The notes under the pieces: model-generated
Database searches by the model: none
What the model was told of the DNA's origin: nothing
What the model saw: the letters and a program-made list of their open reading frames with translations, nothing else
Assembly (NCBI RefSeq): GCF_003851125.1
Contig: NZ_BGOW01000029.1
Span: forward strand, 1 to 48,293
Reading direction: 5' to 3'
Source of the DNA: Sulfuriferula multivorans
GTDB taxonomy: Bacteria > Pseudomonadota > Gammaproteobacteria > Burkholderiales > Sulfuriferulaceae
DNA: 48,293 nt
In this document: in pieces, positions 18,393 through 28,301 of the stretch
How positions within the stretch are numbered: the first letter of the stretch is position 1
Layout: each line of letters opens with the position of its first letter
Program-made: the position numbers and the translations under genes

Positions 18393-20813
18393 TCAATCCT
18401 GATTGCGCTGTCCGGCAGGCCGCCAGCGCCGCAGCAGCAGCGCGTTGGACACCACGCTGAAACTGCTGAACGCCATGGCCGCCCCTGCGATCACCGGATT
18501 GAGCAGCCCGAATGCCGCCAGCGGGATACCGACCAGGTTATAGATAAACGCCCAGAATAAATTCTGGCGGATTTTGCGATATGTCCTGCGCGAAATATCG
18601 AGCGTATCCGCTACAAGCCGGGGGTCACCACGCATCAATGTGACGCCGGCGGTATGCATGGCCACATCGGTGCCGGTGGCCATGGCGATACCCACATCCG
18701 CAGCAGCCAGCGCCGGTGCATCGTTGATCCCGTCGCCCACCATCGCCACGACCGTGCCGTCGGCTTTCAAATCGCTTATCGCCTGCGCTTTGTCGGCAGG
18801 CAGGATTTCGGCTTTGAATTCATCTATGCCGAGCGCCTGCGCAACGGCTGCGGCGCTGCCCGGGTTATCGCCGGTCAGCATCACGGTGCGCACGCCTTGT
18901 GCCTGCAGTTGGGCAATGGCGGCTTGTGCCAGAGGCTTGATGGTGTCGCCAAAGGCCAGCAGGGCAAGCAATGTGGCCTGCCCGTCCTTGTTTTGCGCTA
19001 GCCAGGACACGCTGCGCCCGGCTTGTTCGTGGCGGGCAGCGCTGGCGGCGAGCGCGGCGGTGTCGATTCCCAGATTCTGCATCAGACGGCTGCTGCCCAG
19101 AGACAAGGTGACGCTGTCGATTTGCGCTTCTATCCCCAGGCCGGGCAGCGCCTTGACTGTACTGGCGCCCGGCAAGGCCAAGTGCTTGGCGGCGGCAGCT
19201 CGCATTACTGCGCGCGCCAGCGGATGTTCGCTGCCCTGCTGTACCCCCGCTGCAAGACGCAGCATGTCATCGGCGTTCCCCGTTGCTGGCTCCAGTGCAA
19301 CCAGATCGGGGTGGCCTACGGTGAGCGTGCCAGTCTTGTCAAACGCCACGCAGCGCACTGCATGCGCGACTTCCAGCGCTTCGGCGTCCTTGATCAGGAT
19401 GCCGTAACGCGCAGCAACACCCGTGCCGACCATGATGGCCGTCGGCGTTGCCAGACCCAGCGCGCACGGACATGCGATGACCAGTACCGCAACCGCGTTC
19501 AGCAATGCCTGTTGCCAGTCACCCGTGGTAAAGCCCCAGCCCAGCAAGGTGGCCAGCGCGATGACCAGCACCACCGGCACAAACACCTCGCTCACCTTGT
19601 CCACCAATCGCTGGATCGGCGCCTTGGCTGCCTGCGCGTTTTCCACCATGCGGATGATGCGCGCCAGCGTGGTTTCAGCACCCACCGCCAGGGTTTCCAC
19701 CAGCAGCAGACCATCTCCATTCACCGAGCCGCCGGTGACATGAGCATCGGGGCCTTTGCTGAGCGGCAGGCTCTCGCCGGTGATCAGCGATTCATCCACC
19801 TCGCTGTGGCCTTCGCGTATCGCACCATCCACGGCGATGCGCTCGCCCGGACGCACCACGACCAGGTCGCCGACCTGCACGCTAGCGACCGCAACTTCGA
19901 CATCCACGCCATCGCGGCGTACCCGTGCGGTATCCGGGCGCAGCGCCTGCAATGCGCGAATGGCGGCGGCAGTCTCGCGCTTGGCGCGAGTTTCCAGCCA
20001 TTTACCCAGCAACACCAGCGTGATCACCACGGCGGATGCCTCGAAATACAGGTGTTGCATGGCATGACCAGCCGGCACAAACAGCAGGTAAACCGACAGT
20101 CCATACGCTGCCGAGGTCCCCAGCGCCACCAGCAAATCCATGTTGCCGGCACCCGCCTTGACTGCCTTCCATCCCGCACGATAGAAACGCCCGCCGAGCC
20201 AGAATTGCACCGGCGTCGCCAGCGCCCATTGCACCCAACCGGGCAAAGCCCAGTGTTGCCCGAATAGCAAGCCGAACATCTGCGCAATCAGCGGCAAGCT
20301 CAATGCAGCCGACAGCGCCACCGGCCACCATTCCGGCAGGCGCGATGGCTTTGTCTGACTGCCGGCATCCCCGGTCACTGCCGCCACTTCATAACCTGCG
20401 CTGCGTACGGCCTGCTGCAAGGCCTCTTGCGAGATACCGGCATTGGCCATGACACGCGCCTGCTCGGTCGCCAGATTAACCGACACCGAGCGTACGCCAG
20501 GCACCTTGCCCAGCGCTTTTTCCACGCGCCCCACACAGGAGGCACAGGTCATGCCCTGGATGCCGATGTTGATTTCCTGTACTGCGACTTCATAGCCGGC
20601 CTGTTGCACCGCCGCCACCAGATCGGCCGTGGAGACATCCGGACTGGCGCTGATGCTGGCCTGCTCGGTGGCAAGATTCACGCTGACATCGCTGACTCCG
20701 GGTACTTTGCGCAAGCCTTTTTCCACCCGCGCCACGCACGAGGCACAGGTCATGCCGGTAATTTGCAGGCGCTGTTCCTGTGTAGTCTGTTGCGCTGGGC
20801 TTGTAGCTGCCAT
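18393..20813 (-). CDS. copA: Cu(I)-exporting P1B-type ATPase
   Basis: An 806-aa inner-membrane pump that exports Cu(I) from the cytosol. Two N-terminal heavy-metal domains carry GMTCASC (Cys23/26, and a second pair near residue 90). The membrane CPC motif is in [12 protein letters not shown], which marks the Cu+/Ag+ subgroup. The phosphorylation motif DKTGTLT and the hinge [10 protein letters not shown] are intact. The ATG at 20813 has CAGGAG seven bases upstream; a TTG two codons earlier is less likely. A MerR-type promoter with a 19-bp spacer lies 31 bp upstream. cueR follows. Confidence 0.96.
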   Translation of the reverse strand: MAATSPAQQTTQEQRLQITGMTCASCVARVEKGLRKVPGVSDVSVNLATEQASISASPDVSTADLVAAVQQAGYEVAVQEINIGIQGMTCASCVGRVEKALGKVPGVRSVSVNLATEQARVMANAGISQEALQQAVRSAGYEVAAVTGDAGSQTKPSRLPEWWPVALSAALSLPLIAQMFGLLFGQHWALPGWVQWALATPVQFWLGGRFYRAGWKAVKAGAGNMDLLVALGTSAAYGLSVYLLFVPAGHAMQHLYFEASAVVITLVLLGKWLETRAKRETAAAIRALQALRPDTARVRRDGVDVEVAVASVQVGDLVVVRPGERIAVDGAIREGHSEVDESLITGESLPLSKGPDAHVTGGSVNGDGLLLVETLAVGAETTLARIIRMVENAQAAKAPIQRLVDKVSEVFVPVVLVIALATLLGWGFTTGDWQQALLNAVAVLVIACPCALGLATPTAIMVGTGVAARYGILIKDAEALEVAHAVRCVAFDKTGTLTVGHPDLVALEPATGNADDMLRLAAGVQQGSEHPLARAVMRAAAAKHLALPGASTVKALPGLGIEAQIDSVTLSLGSSRLMQNLGIDTAALAASAARHEQAGRSVSWLAQNKDGQATLLALLAFGDTIKPLAQAAIAQLQAQGVRTVMLTGDNPGSAAAVAQALGIDEFKAEILPADKAQAISDLKADGTVVAMVGDGINDAPALAAADVGIAMATGTDVAMHTAGVTLMRGDPRLVADTLDISRRTYRKIRQNLFWAFIYNLVGIPLAAFGLLNPVIAGAAMAFSSFSVVSNALLLRRWRPAGQRNQD

Positions 20814-20843
20814 GACCAACTCCTGATAGTGGCTAATGGGTTT

Positions 20844-20874
20844 ATGTTAAACCTTACCATAATGGGAGAGTCCA
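20844..20874 (-). promoter_or_regulatory. CueR-type promoter/operator of copA
   Basis: Read on the minus strand: -35 TGGACT (20869-20874), a 19-bp spacer, and -10 TAACAT (20844-20849). The spacer holds an imperfect dyad ACTCTCC...GGTAAGGT, close to the CueR consensus ACCTTCC-N7-GGAAGGT. The long 19-bp spacer is the hallmark of MerR-activated promoters. Confidence 0.8.
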
Positions 20875-21079
20875 GTATTTTTCTCGCGGCTGGCTTCCGG
20901 CATTCTTGACCATGTCATCGACGGCTATAATGGAAACGTCCATGTTTGATGGTGTTTATAAGCGATCAGGTGCAGCCAGATGGATCATTAGCGCTGTTCC
21001 GCTCAGTCATTCATCACACCTCCAAAGCCAGTCATGAACTCCATCCACTTTTACCACATGCCGCGAAGCAGGGAATCCT

Positions 21080-21892
21080 ATGGATATGCAACAACGTAAG
21101 CAGATGATTAGAGATACATTCGATACGGTGGCCGAGGATTACGATCATCCCTCGTTAAGTTTTTTCCAGGAAACTGCGCAGCGAATGCTGGATTATCTTG
21201 CCCCTGACCCGGCTGCACGCTGTCTGGATGTGGCTACCGGCACCGGCATGGTGGCACTGGAAGCGGCACAGCGTTTGCCAGCCGGTTCCATCATCGGTAT
21301 TGACCTGTCCAGCGGCATGTTGCGCCAGGCACAAGCCAAAGCACAGGCCCGGAATTTACACAATGTCGCCTTCCGCCAGATGGATCTGGACGAGATGGAT
21401 TTTGCCAATGACCAATTCGATATCGTTACCTGTAGTTTCGGACTGTTTTTTATTGATGATATGGAAGACGCCATGCGCCGCCTTGCGCGCACCGTAAAAC
21501 CCGGCGGCCAAATTGCCATCAGCTGCTTCATGGAAACAGCTTTTTCGCCATTCTCTCCGGCCTTCTTGTCTTTGTATGAAGATTTTGGAAAACATGTTCC
21601 GCCTCTATCCTGGAAACGTTTAGCCAATGCCTCGGTTATCGAAAATGTTTATCGTGAAGCGGGCATCACAGACATTACCTTGCACCATGAACCGCTGGGT
21701 TATGCGCTGCAATCTGAACAGCAATGGTGGGATATTGTTTGGAACGCCGGTTTCCGCGGGCTGCTCAAGCAGTTGAGTGAAAAAGAGCTTGTGGCATTCA
21801 AAGAACAGCATCTGGACAGGGTCCGTACACTGTTACGCAATGGGGAAACCTGGCTGGATACCAGTGTCACAATCGCTGTGGGAAGAAAATAA
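21080..21892 (+). CDS. Class I SAM-dependent methyltransferase
   Basis: A 270-aa methyltransferase of the UbiE/Methyltransf_11 type. Motif I is [16 protein letters not shown] (about residues 47-62), followed by the acidic residue in IGIDLS, motif D in FRQMDLDEM, and [11 protein letters not shown] with [10 protein letters not shown]. No substrate-specific motif is recognisable. GGGA precedes the ATG. It is followed 46 bp later by the yyaL-type gene, perhaps as one transcript. Confidence 0.88.
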   Translation: MDMQQRKQMIRDTFDTVAEDYDHPSLSFFQETAQRMLDYLAPDPAARCLDVATGTGMVALEAAQRLPAGSIIGIDLSSGMLRQAQAKAQARNLHNVAFRQMDLDEMDFANDQFDIVTCSFGLFFIDDMEDAMRRLARTVKPGGQIAISCFMETAFSPFSPAFLSLYEDFGKHVPPLSWKRLANASVIENVYREAGITDITLHHEPLGYALQSEQQWWDIVWNAGFRGLLKQLSEKELVAFKEQHLDRVRTLLRNGETWLDTSVTIAVGRK

Positions 21893-21938
21893 CCGATCTG
21901 GTTCGCCCAACTGTTCCATATATCTTATCGAGCTGACC

Positions 21939-23981
21939 ATGACCAACCGACTTGCACAGGAAACCAGCCCTTATTTACAACAGCACGCCGAGAACCCCGT
22001 CGACTGGTATCCGTGGGGTGAAGAAGCGCTGCGTCTTGCGCGCGAGCAGAATAAACCGATTCTGCTGTCGGTCGGTTATTCCGCCTGCCACTGGTGCCAT
22101 GTGATGGCGCATGAATCGTTCGAAGATGCCGAAGTCGCAGCGGTCATGAATGAGCATTTCATCAATATCAAGGTGGACCGCGAAGAACGTCCCGACCTCG
22201 ACCACATTTACCAGACCGCTCATTACATGCTGACCCAGCGCAACGGCGGCTGGCCGCTGACGCTGTTTTTGACACCGGACCAGACCCCGTTTTTCGGCGG
22301 CACCTATTTCCCCAAACAGGCGCGTCACAACCTGCCCGGCTTTATATCCTTGATGGAGCGTGTGACCGAAATTTACCGCACTCGCCAGCAGGATATCACC
22401 GCCCAGAATGCCTCGCTGCTGCAAGCGTTCGACACCACCCTGCCCGCACGCCCACAAGACCAGATCAGCTTCAGCGCAACGCCGCTGAACGATGCATGCA
22501 GCGCATTGCAGCATTCCTTCGACCCGATCCATGGCGGTTTTGGCAGCGCGCCCAAATTTCCGCGGCCCACGGATATGGAATTTCTGCTCAGGCATGCAGC
22601 GCGCGACGGCGACCACAACGCACGCTACATGGCGCTGCATACCCTGCGCAAAATGGCGGACGGCGGCATCTACGACCAGTTGGGCGGCGGTTTTTGCCGC
22701 TACAGCGTGGACGAGCGCTGGGCCATCCCCCACTTCGAAAAAATGCTCTACGACAATGGCCCGCTGCTGGCGCTGTACACCGATGCCTGTGTGCTGACCG
22801 GCGAGGCTTCGTTCCAGCGCGTGGTGCACGGCATCGCAGGCTGGGTCATGCGCGAGATGCAGGCGCCGCAGGGCGGCTACTATTCCAGTCTGGACGCAGA
22901 TTCCGAACACGAAGAGGGCAAGTTTTATGTGTGGACGCCGGAGCAGGTTCGCAGCCTGTTGAGCGAGGAGGAATACGCCATTGCCATGCCCTACTATGGG
23001 CTGGATCAGCCGCCGAATTTCGAGAACAGGCACTGGAACCTGATTGTTGCCCGGCCGCTGGCCGCCATCGCCGAAGCGCACCAGTTTCCGCTGGAACAAG
23101 TTGAGCCACTGCTCGCCAGTGCGCAACAAAAACTGTTCGCCGCGCGCGCCAGCCGGGTGCGCCCAGGGCGCGACGAAAAAATCCTGGTGAGCTGGAACGC
23201 CCTGATGATCAAAGGCATGGCGCGCGCCGGGAGAATGCTGGACGAACCGACGTGGATTACCTCGGCGCAACAGGCAGTCGACTTCATCCATACCGACATG
23301 TGGCAGTACGGTCGTCTGCTGGCGACGTGCAAGGACGGCAAGGCACATCTGAATGCCTATCTGGACGACTACGCATTCATGCTAGACGCCTTGCTGGAAT
23401 TGTTGCAGGCGCAGTTCCGCCTGGCTGATCTGGAATTTGCGCGCGCACTCGCCGACATACTGCTGGAACAATTCGAGGATAGCCAGGCGGGCGGATTCTT
23501 CTTCACCAGCCACGACCACGAACAGCTCATCCATCGCCCCAAACCCGGCCATGACAATGCCATGCCGTCGGGCAACGGCATCGCCGCCTTCTCCCTGCAG
23601 CGCCTCGGCTATCTGCTGGGGGAAGTGCGTTACCTCGATGCCGCCGAGCGCACGCTGGCGCTTTATTATCCTGCGCTGATGCACCAGCCAGCGGGCTACA
23701 CCAGTCTGTTAATGACCTTGCAGGAACATCTCACCCCGCCGCAAATTATTATCCTGCGCAGCGCGCCGGGGCAAGGCGACGATTGGCGCCGCCAGCTATT
23801 CCAGCACTATGCACCCGACAAGCTGATCCTGGCGCTGGAAGGCGAGCTGGCCGGACTGCCCGAGGCGCTGGCGAAGCCTCTGTCGCAAAGTGTCAACGCC
23901 TGGATCTGCCAGGGCACGCAATGCTTGCCGCCGGTCGACGATTGCCAGAAATTGCTGGCGGCGTGTTTCCACAACAAATAA
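21939..23981 (+). CDS. YyaL/DUF255 thioredoxin-fold protein
   Basis: A 680-aa protein of the YyaL (SSP411/spermatogenesis-associated 20-like) family. The N-terminal DUF255 thioredoxin-like domain has a CHWC active-site motif at Cys50-Cys53, with [10 protein letters not shown] after it. The rest is an alpha/alpha-barrel resembling six-hairpin glycosidases ([27 protein letters not shown]). The biochemical role of the family is not settled. The chosen ATG gives [16 protein letters not shown], the conserved family start; the frame extends 54 codons upstream into the methyltransferase gene and is not used. Confidence 0.92.
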   Translation: MTNRLAQETSPYLQQHAENPVDWYPWGEEALRLAREQNKPILLSVGYSACHWCHVMAHESFEDAEVAAVMNEHFINIKVDREERPDLDHIYQTAHYMLTQRNGGWPLTLFLTPDQTPFFGGTYFPKQARHNLPGFISLMERVTEIYRTRQQDITAQNASLLQAFDTTLPARPQDQISFSATPLNDACSALQHSFDPIHGGFGSAPKFPRPTDMEFLLRHAARDGDHNARYMALHTLRKMADGGIYDQLGGGFCRYSVDERWAIPHFEKMLYDNGPLLALYTDACVLTGEASFQRVVHGIAGWVMREMQAPQGGYYSSLDADSEHEEGKFYVWTPEQVRSLLSEEEYAIAMPYYGLDQPPNFENRHWNLIVARPLAAIAEAHQFPLEQVEPLLASAQQKLFAARASRVRPGRDEKILVSWNALMIKGMARAGRMLDEPTWITSAQQAVDFIHTDMWQYGRLLATCKDGKAHLNAYLDDYAFMLDALLELLQAQFRLADLEFARALADILLEQFEDSQAGGFFFTSHDHEQLIHRPKPGHDNAMPSGNGIAAFSLQRLGYLLGEVRYLDAAERTLALYYPALMHQPAGYTSLLMTLQEHLTPPQIIILRSAPGQGDDWRRQLFQHYAPDKLILALEGELAGLPEALAKPLSQSVNAWICQGTQCLPPVDDCQKLLAACFHNK

Positions 23982-24232
23982 ATCTGCAAAATATGTTGAA
24001 GTCATGAATGGGCATCACCGAATAGCATAGTCCAATCCCGCTTCAATTTTGTCATACCCTCATCTTCTTTAAGATTTTCTCAACTACTGGAACTAAGCAA
24101 TTACACAGCAATCGTATTATTACGATAGCGAGATTCTTCACATCCCGCCCCATTCATCCACGGGAGTGCCTGTTTGCTCCTACCGTGACGGCTCTGTCAT
24201 CGATATCTATCTTTCCTCCAGGAGGATTTAAA

Positions 24233-25282
24233 ATGAACTCCAAACAGTCAATACATTTTTCCAGTATTTTGTTGGCCAGCCTGATTGTCGTAGCGGCTCC
24301 CGTAGCCCAAGCGAAGACTGATGCTGGTGCAGATTCGTTGCATATCCTGGTCGGTGCATTTCCCTCTGCACCTATGGGTGCAGGACCGGGTAAGCTGGCT
24401 GAAATTCGGTTGCCTGGCGATTCGGCGCAAGTTGTGGATTTCGGCAAGGCGGGCACACCCACCGGGAACAGTTTTTATGTCGCTGTAGATGCCCAGAACC
24501 AGCAGCTTTTTGTTCCAAGCGTGGCCGGTACAACCAACGTGATTGATCTCGCTACAAATAAACTGGTGCGACAGTTCAAGAGCATACCTGGTGGTCGTGC
24601 CGCAATTGTTTCACCTGACCACAGCATGGTTTTCATACTCTCAGGTAAAACACTCGCTGCCTATTCGACCAATGACGATACGCTGCGTTATCAAGTGCCG
24701 GTCGGCGGCAACGCGATGGCGTTCAATACAGATGGCAGCCACTTATATGTGGGCGGAAACATGAACAAAACCATCGCCGACATCAATCCATCCAACGGCC
24801 ATATTGAGCACCAGATTTCTATCGGGCATTCGGGAGATTTGGCTTGGGCAAACGGCAAGCTTTTTTCCGCGGATATCAAGAGTGGTGTGATGTCTGCATA
24901 CAATCCCGCAACCGATCATATTTATAATATTCAAACGAATGAAGTGGATCCAAATTTTTCGTACAACAAAATCCTCATGGCCAAGGCCGGATTCATGCAA
25001 TTGTCCGTCAGCCCGAGTCAGGATAGCGTCTACGCTGCCGGGTTTTCTGGTCATATCCTGCGCTTCTCGACTGCCGAGCCAGCCTATCTAGGCCAGGTCA
25101 AAGTCTCGGTAGGTAAGGCGGGTCCAGACAAGCTCAGTGGGCTGGCTGTACTACCCAATACTGACGAGGCCATCACAACGATTGAAAATCGTCATGAATC
25201 CGTGATTGTGGACCTGCACAATGGCAAAGTGCTGAAACGCCAGCCGAATCTCGCCAGCAATCGTTGGGTAGCGGCTCTTTAG
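24233..25282 (+). CDS. Exported YncE-like beta-propeller protein
   Basis: A 349-aa protein with a clear Sec signal peptide: a Lys, a hydrophobic stretch (ILLASLIVVAAP) and a likely cleavage after VAQA, about residue 28. The mature part shows repeated YVTN/YncE-type blades (GTTNVIDLATNKLV, MNKTIADINPSNGHIEHQI, HESVIVDLHNGKV). It is probably periplasmic, and its ligand is unknown. The ATG is preceded by AGGAGG at ideal spacing. It stands alone, with a 251-bp gap in front that holds no gene I can support. Confidence 0.85.
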   Translation: MNSKQSIHFSSILLASLIVVAAPVAQAKTDAGADSLHILVGAFPSAPMGAGPGKLAEIRLPGDSAQVVDFGKAGTPTGNSFYVAVDAQNQQLFVPSVAGTTNVIDLATNKLVRQFKSIPGGRAAIVSPDHSMVFILSGKTLAAYSTNDDTLRYQVPVGGNAMAFNTDGSHLYVGGNMNKTIADINPSNGHIEHQISIGHSGDLAWANGKLFSADIKSGVMSAYNPATDHIYNIQTNEVDPNFSYNKILMAKAGFMQLSVSPSQDSVYAAGFSGHILRFSTAEPAYLGQVKVSVGKAGPDKLSGLAVLPNTDEAITTIENRHESVIVDLHNGKVLKRQPNLASNRWVAAL

Positions 25283-25396
25283 CCATCGGTATGAACCAGA
25301 TTTCCGCACGAAAACTTCCTGCTTGCTTTAATTACAGCGATAGGTCTGGTTCAACCGGGTTCACGGGTTTGAAGCTTTGAAACAGCATTGCGGCAC

Positions 25397-25789
25397 TCAA
25401 TTGGATTGCCCATCGCCATCTCTTTCTGCGAATACTTCCTTGGCGGCAAAAATGCCATTCAATGCGGCAGGGAATCCCGCATAAACCGCCATTTGTATCA
25501 TGATTTCCACTATGTCCTGTCGCGTGCAGCCGACGTTGAGCGCTCCATGAATATGAACCTTGAGCTGTGGCTGCGCATTTCCTAATGCGGCGAGTGCCGC
25601 AACCGTAGCGATTTCACGCTCTTTCAGGGAAAGCACGCCGCGGGAATAAACATCTCCGAAAGGAAACTCGATCGTGTAGCGGGCAAGATCGGGGGCGATG
25701 TCTTTCAGTGCTTCAATTACCCGTTCGCCGGCCTGTCCGTCAATTTCCTTGAGCTTTTCCCAGCCGCGTTTATAACGATCGGATTCCAT
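25397..25789 (-). CDS. Carboxymuconolactone decarboxylase family protein
   Basis: A 130-aa alpha-helical protein of the CMD (PcaC/AhpD-like) family. The core region spans [49 protein letters not shown]. It has the single Cys of PcaC-like members rather than the CxxC of AhpD peroxidases. No aromatic-degradation genes are nearby, so the true substrate is open. It is the last gene of a leftward group of small enzymes. Confidence 0.88.
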   Translation of the reverse strand: MESDRYKRGWEKLKEIDGQAGERVIEALKDIAPDLARYTIEFPFGDVYSRGVLSLKEREIATVAALAALGNAQPQLKVHIHGALNVGCTRQDIVEIMIQMAVYAGFPAALNGIFAAKEVFAERDGDGQSN

Positions 25790-25833
25790 GAGTCACTCCT
25801 GATGTGCTGTTAATCGGCATGCGTCTGTGTACA

Positions 25834-26244
25834 TCAACCCATAGAACGCCGCATGTTCAGAACGTCAACGCCATAAGAATTATCAATCAGACAACGCCAG
25901 CCCCCATCCTCGGACTTCCTGAAAACATAGGTAGGCTGCCTTTCCATAGAAACGGGAGATGATGCCTTCCCTTCAGTAGTCAACTTCAGATTGCAGACAA
26001 CCAGCGCTACACCACCACCTTCTATGATATGGAAGTCTCTCTGGGTTACCACCAGACTCTGGTTGAAGAAATCGAAAATGGCTTCGAATGCTGTAGCTAT
26101 TTCCTTCTTACCTCGAGCGAATCGACCTGGTTCAATGACCAAGGTCGCGTCTTCTTCATAAAAATCCATAAGTGCGATCAGATCTCTCCGATTGATTGCC
26201 TGATCCGCACGTTCGATTGCTTTAGCTAGTTCGTGATCATTCAT
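25834..26244 (-). CDS. SnoaL/DUF4440-like (NTF2-fold) protein
   Basis: A 136-aa NTF2-like protein. An N-terminal helix (HELAKAIERADQAINRRDL) is followed by LMDFYEEDATLVIEPGRFARG, the typical cone-shaped pocket entrance, and by beta strands ending in WRCLIDNSYG. Function unknown; NTF2-like proteins include isomerases, hydratases and binding proteins. The ATG at 26244 has GGAG eight bases upstream. The same frame continues upstream to an ATG at 26322 with a strong GGGAGG site but is broken by TAG at 26278-26280. Confidence 0.75.
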   Translation of the reverse strand: MNDHELAKAIERADQAINRRDLIALMDFYEEDATLVIEPGRFARGKKEIATAFEAIFDFFNQSLVVTQRDFHIIEGGGVALVVCNLKLTTEGKASSPVSMERQPTYVFRKSEDGGWRCLIDNSYGVDVLNMRRSMG

Positions 26245-26277
26245 GTCAGTAACTCCAGCCAAGGTTGCTGCCTCACG

Positions 26278-26322
26278 CTAAAAAGCGAATTTGCTTTCGT
26301 AGTCTTTTAGCTGTTCATTCAT
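26278..26322 (-). other. 14-codon leader ORF in frame with the NTF2-like gene
   Basis: An ATG at 26322 preceded by GGGAGG opens MNEQLKDYESKFAF and stops at an amber codon (26278-26280). The frame then runs without another stop into the NTF2-like gene whose own ATG is at 26244. This is either a leader peptide or the remnant N-terminus of a longer protein. Confidence 0.45.
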
Positions 26323-26409
26323 AGCTTGATTCCTCCCGTACATTGCTTCAAAACACTCGCTCTATAACGGAATTAGTCTATTTGTAGCATAGCTAAGCAA
26401 GCATTCAGG

Positions 26410-26811
26410 TCATTGATCACTTACGACAGTTCCCTGGTGGTACACGATCTTCCAATCGAGACCGGACCGCCGCCAGATGGTAGACCGACGTGTCATTCGT
26501 TCACCCTGAAGGAGCGTATAGGTGAGGAGGTAATTGTCGGCAGCGATCTCGATGCAGTGAAAATCCTTCGCCTCCCAGCTATCTTCGATCGGGTTCGCGG
26601 AACGCTGCTCCAGCACATCCAAAATGTACTCCCGACTATAACGACGACCTGAAGCGCCGACTTCCCAAAACGTAGCTTCCGTCATCTTCTCGAAATCAAG
26701 GCGCGTCGTTCCAAATTCGGAGCGATGGAAAATGGGCTCCCGTTGCATGAGTTCTTTCATAACATCCAAAAGCTTTGGGTCAGTAATCAAAACGGGCTCC
26801 ATATTTGACAT
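26410..26811 (-). CDS. DUF4440-like (NTF2-fold) protein
   Basis: A 133-aa protein with the layout of DUF4440 proteins: an N-terminal helix containing ELMQREPIFHRSEFG, a middle REYILDVLEQR segment, and strands around CIEIAADNYLLTYTLLQGERMTRRSTIWRRSG and WKIVYHQGT. The WRR...WKIVYHQGT ending is typical of the family. Function unknown. The ATG at 26811 (MSNMEPV) lies 5 bp after the stop of the preceding membrane-protein gene, so the two are probably cotranscribed. Confidence 0.75.
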   Translation of the reverse strand: MSNMEPVLITDPKLLDVMKELMQREPIFHRSEFGTTRLDFEKMTEATFWEVGASGRRYSREYILDVLEQRSANPIEDSWEAKDFHCIEIAADNYLLTYTLLQGERMTRRSTIWRRSGLDWKIVYHQGTVVSDQ

Positions 26812-26815
26812 GAAA

Positions 26816-27292
26816 TCAGGCCTCGTTTTTAGCATTGGCAGCACTCAGCCGCGCCTGCACTTCAAACCGATTGTCCCAATACGGATTGTTCCCGCGCACC
26901 CACTGATAGAGACTTGAAGCGGGATAGGCAAGGAAGAAGAACAAACCCCAACGCTCGTATTGCCTTACGTGTTCATGCTCATGAGCACGCAAATGCTCAA
27001 GGTTGTGCGCGGTTAGGCCGATGACGACATGGCCGAAGGTTATGGCACAAAATGGCAGCCTATGCAGCAGGCGGAAGTCGGGTTTCACCTGCTGCGACAA
27101 TGCGATTTCAAGCACGCCGCAAACGCTGTGAGCCTTGGCTCCGGCAAGGAGCAGAGGTGCCGCGAGAACCAAGCCAACCACCGAGCATGGCACCGCCCAG
27201 ATATAGCGCACCAGACGAGGGAGAAACTTAGTGGCGTTAGGCATGGGAGATGGGCCTTGCGGCAAACGAAGACTCATGACAGCAGAAATCAT
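26816..27292 (-). CDS. Small membrane protein with HEHEH motif
   Basis: A 158-aa protein. One clear hydrophobic segment (about residues 30-52, IWAVPCSVVGLVLAAPLLLAG) is followed by a more polar region with LRAHEHEHVRQYERWG. A second hydrophobic stretch (LFFFLAYPASSLYQWV) comes next. HEHEH fits the HExxH zinc-protease pattern, and the following Glu could be a ligand, but no protease family is clearly recognised. The start is uncertain: 27292 has AGGTGG upstream, while internal ATGs at 27277 and 27244 lack a site. It is just upstream of the DUF4440-like gene. Confidence 0.65.
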   Translation of the reverse strand: MISAVMSLRLPQGPSPMPNATKFLPRLVRYIWAVPCSVVGLVLAAPLLLAGAKAHSVCGVLEIALSQQVKPDFRLLHRLPFCAITFGHVVIGLTAHNLEHLRAHEHEHVRQYERWGLFFFLAYPASSLYQWVRGNNPYWDNRFEVQARLSAANAKNEA

Positions 27293-27327
27293 GTCACCAC
27301 CTGAAATCTTTCTTCTGTTCGCACCAG

Positions 27328-27953
27328 TTAATTTTTCGATAAAACAGTTCGAGTAGCCGGTAGTGTAGTTGCACGGTTACTAATCGCAGTAACCCAATTT
27401 CTCAAATTAGGGTAGTCACACAGATTAATCTCGGCCATATCCTCTAAAATTACCGACCATGGGTATAGCGCAATATCAGCGATAGAATATTCGCCACAGA
27501 GGTATTCTCGTCCATCAAGTTGTTGATTAAGGATAGAACAGTATCGAACGAGCTTGTCCTTATAACGCTGAAGAATGGCCTCGGAAATTTCCTAAGCATC
27601 TTTCAACATGTAATGGTACAACTCCACCATTGTGGGGCATACGTTGGCAACTTCAAACATCAACCATTTCACAACTTCAGCTCGATCAGTAAGGTCAGTT
27701 GGCAACAGTTTTCTGGTTTTTTCCGCAAGGTAATACAGGATTGCACCGGACTCAAAAGTGTAGTGCCATTGTCTGTATCAACAATAGCGGGCACGGTGGC
27801 ATTAGGATTTATCGCGATAAAATCATCCGAAAATTTCCCGCCATTTTGTTTCTCCACGCATTTGACAGTATAGGGCAAACCGATTTCTTCAAGCATGATT
27901 GAAATCTTTCGAATATTCGGACTTTCGCTGTGCATTGTATAAAAAACAATCAT
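27328..27953 (-). pseudogene. Glutathione S-transferase pseudogene
   Basis: The first part reads as a GST N-terminal thioredoxin domain: MIVFYTMHSESPNIRK, LPYTVKCVEK, NPNATVPAIVD. Near 27754 one base is missing and the frame must shift to continue with the expected ESGAILYYLAEKTRKLLP. A TAG at 27592-27594 then interrupts LKDA*EISEAILQRYKD in the C-terminal domain. The rest (GEYSIADIALYPW, LRNWVTAISNRA) is clean to a TAA at 27328. Two independent lesions mean the protein is not made in full. Everything else is well preserved, so decay is probably recent. Confidence 0.88.
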
Positions 27954-28000
27954 TGGTGTGCTCCTATTGAAATGGATATGGTTGGGACTGTTGACGCATC

Positions 28001-28031
28001 TTGACCTTCCCATACAGGGAAGGTTTATATT
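28001..28031 (+). promoter_or_regulatory. CueR promoter/operator of copZ
   Basis: -35 TTGACC (28001-28006), 19-bp spacer and -10 TATATT (28026-28031). The spacer contains a perfect 8-bp dyad, ACCTTCCC...GGGAAGGT (28004-28024), which is the CueR operator. It lies 34 bp before copZ. Confidence 0.93.
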
Positions 28032-28065
28032 GCTAAGTTACCAACCAATATAGTCGGAGTACGCC

Positions 28066-28266
28066 ATGATTGAATTTAAAGTTGATGACATGACCTGTGG
28101 CCACTGCGCCGGGGTGATTACCAAGGCCGTCGCTGCGGTGGATGCGAAAGCCAAGGTAGCCATTGATATTCCCAACCGCACGGTACGCATTGACGGCAGC
28201 TCCCGGCAACAGGCGATTCAGGATGCGATTACCGAGGCGGGCTATACCCCGGTTCTGGTCGCCTGA
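28066..28266 (+). CDS. copZ: Copper chaperone CopZ-like (HMA domain)
   Basis: A 66-aa single heavy-metal-associated domain with the metal loop MTCGHC (Cys11, Cys14), the usual beta-alpha-beta-beta-alpha-beta length, and a C-terminal EAGYTP. Such proteins carry Cu(I) to CopA and to copper sensors. GGAG precedes the ATG and a perfect CueR operator lies upstream, so it should be induced by copper along with copA. Its 3' end is repeated in a decayed copy at 36573-36644. Confidence 0.93.
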   Translation: MIEFKVDDMTCGHCAGVITKAVAAVDAKAKVAIDIPNRTVRIDGSSRQQAIQDAITEAGYTPVLVA

Positions 28267-28301
28267 TTCAGGAACGCTGGACGCCGGAGAAATCAGCGCA
28301 A

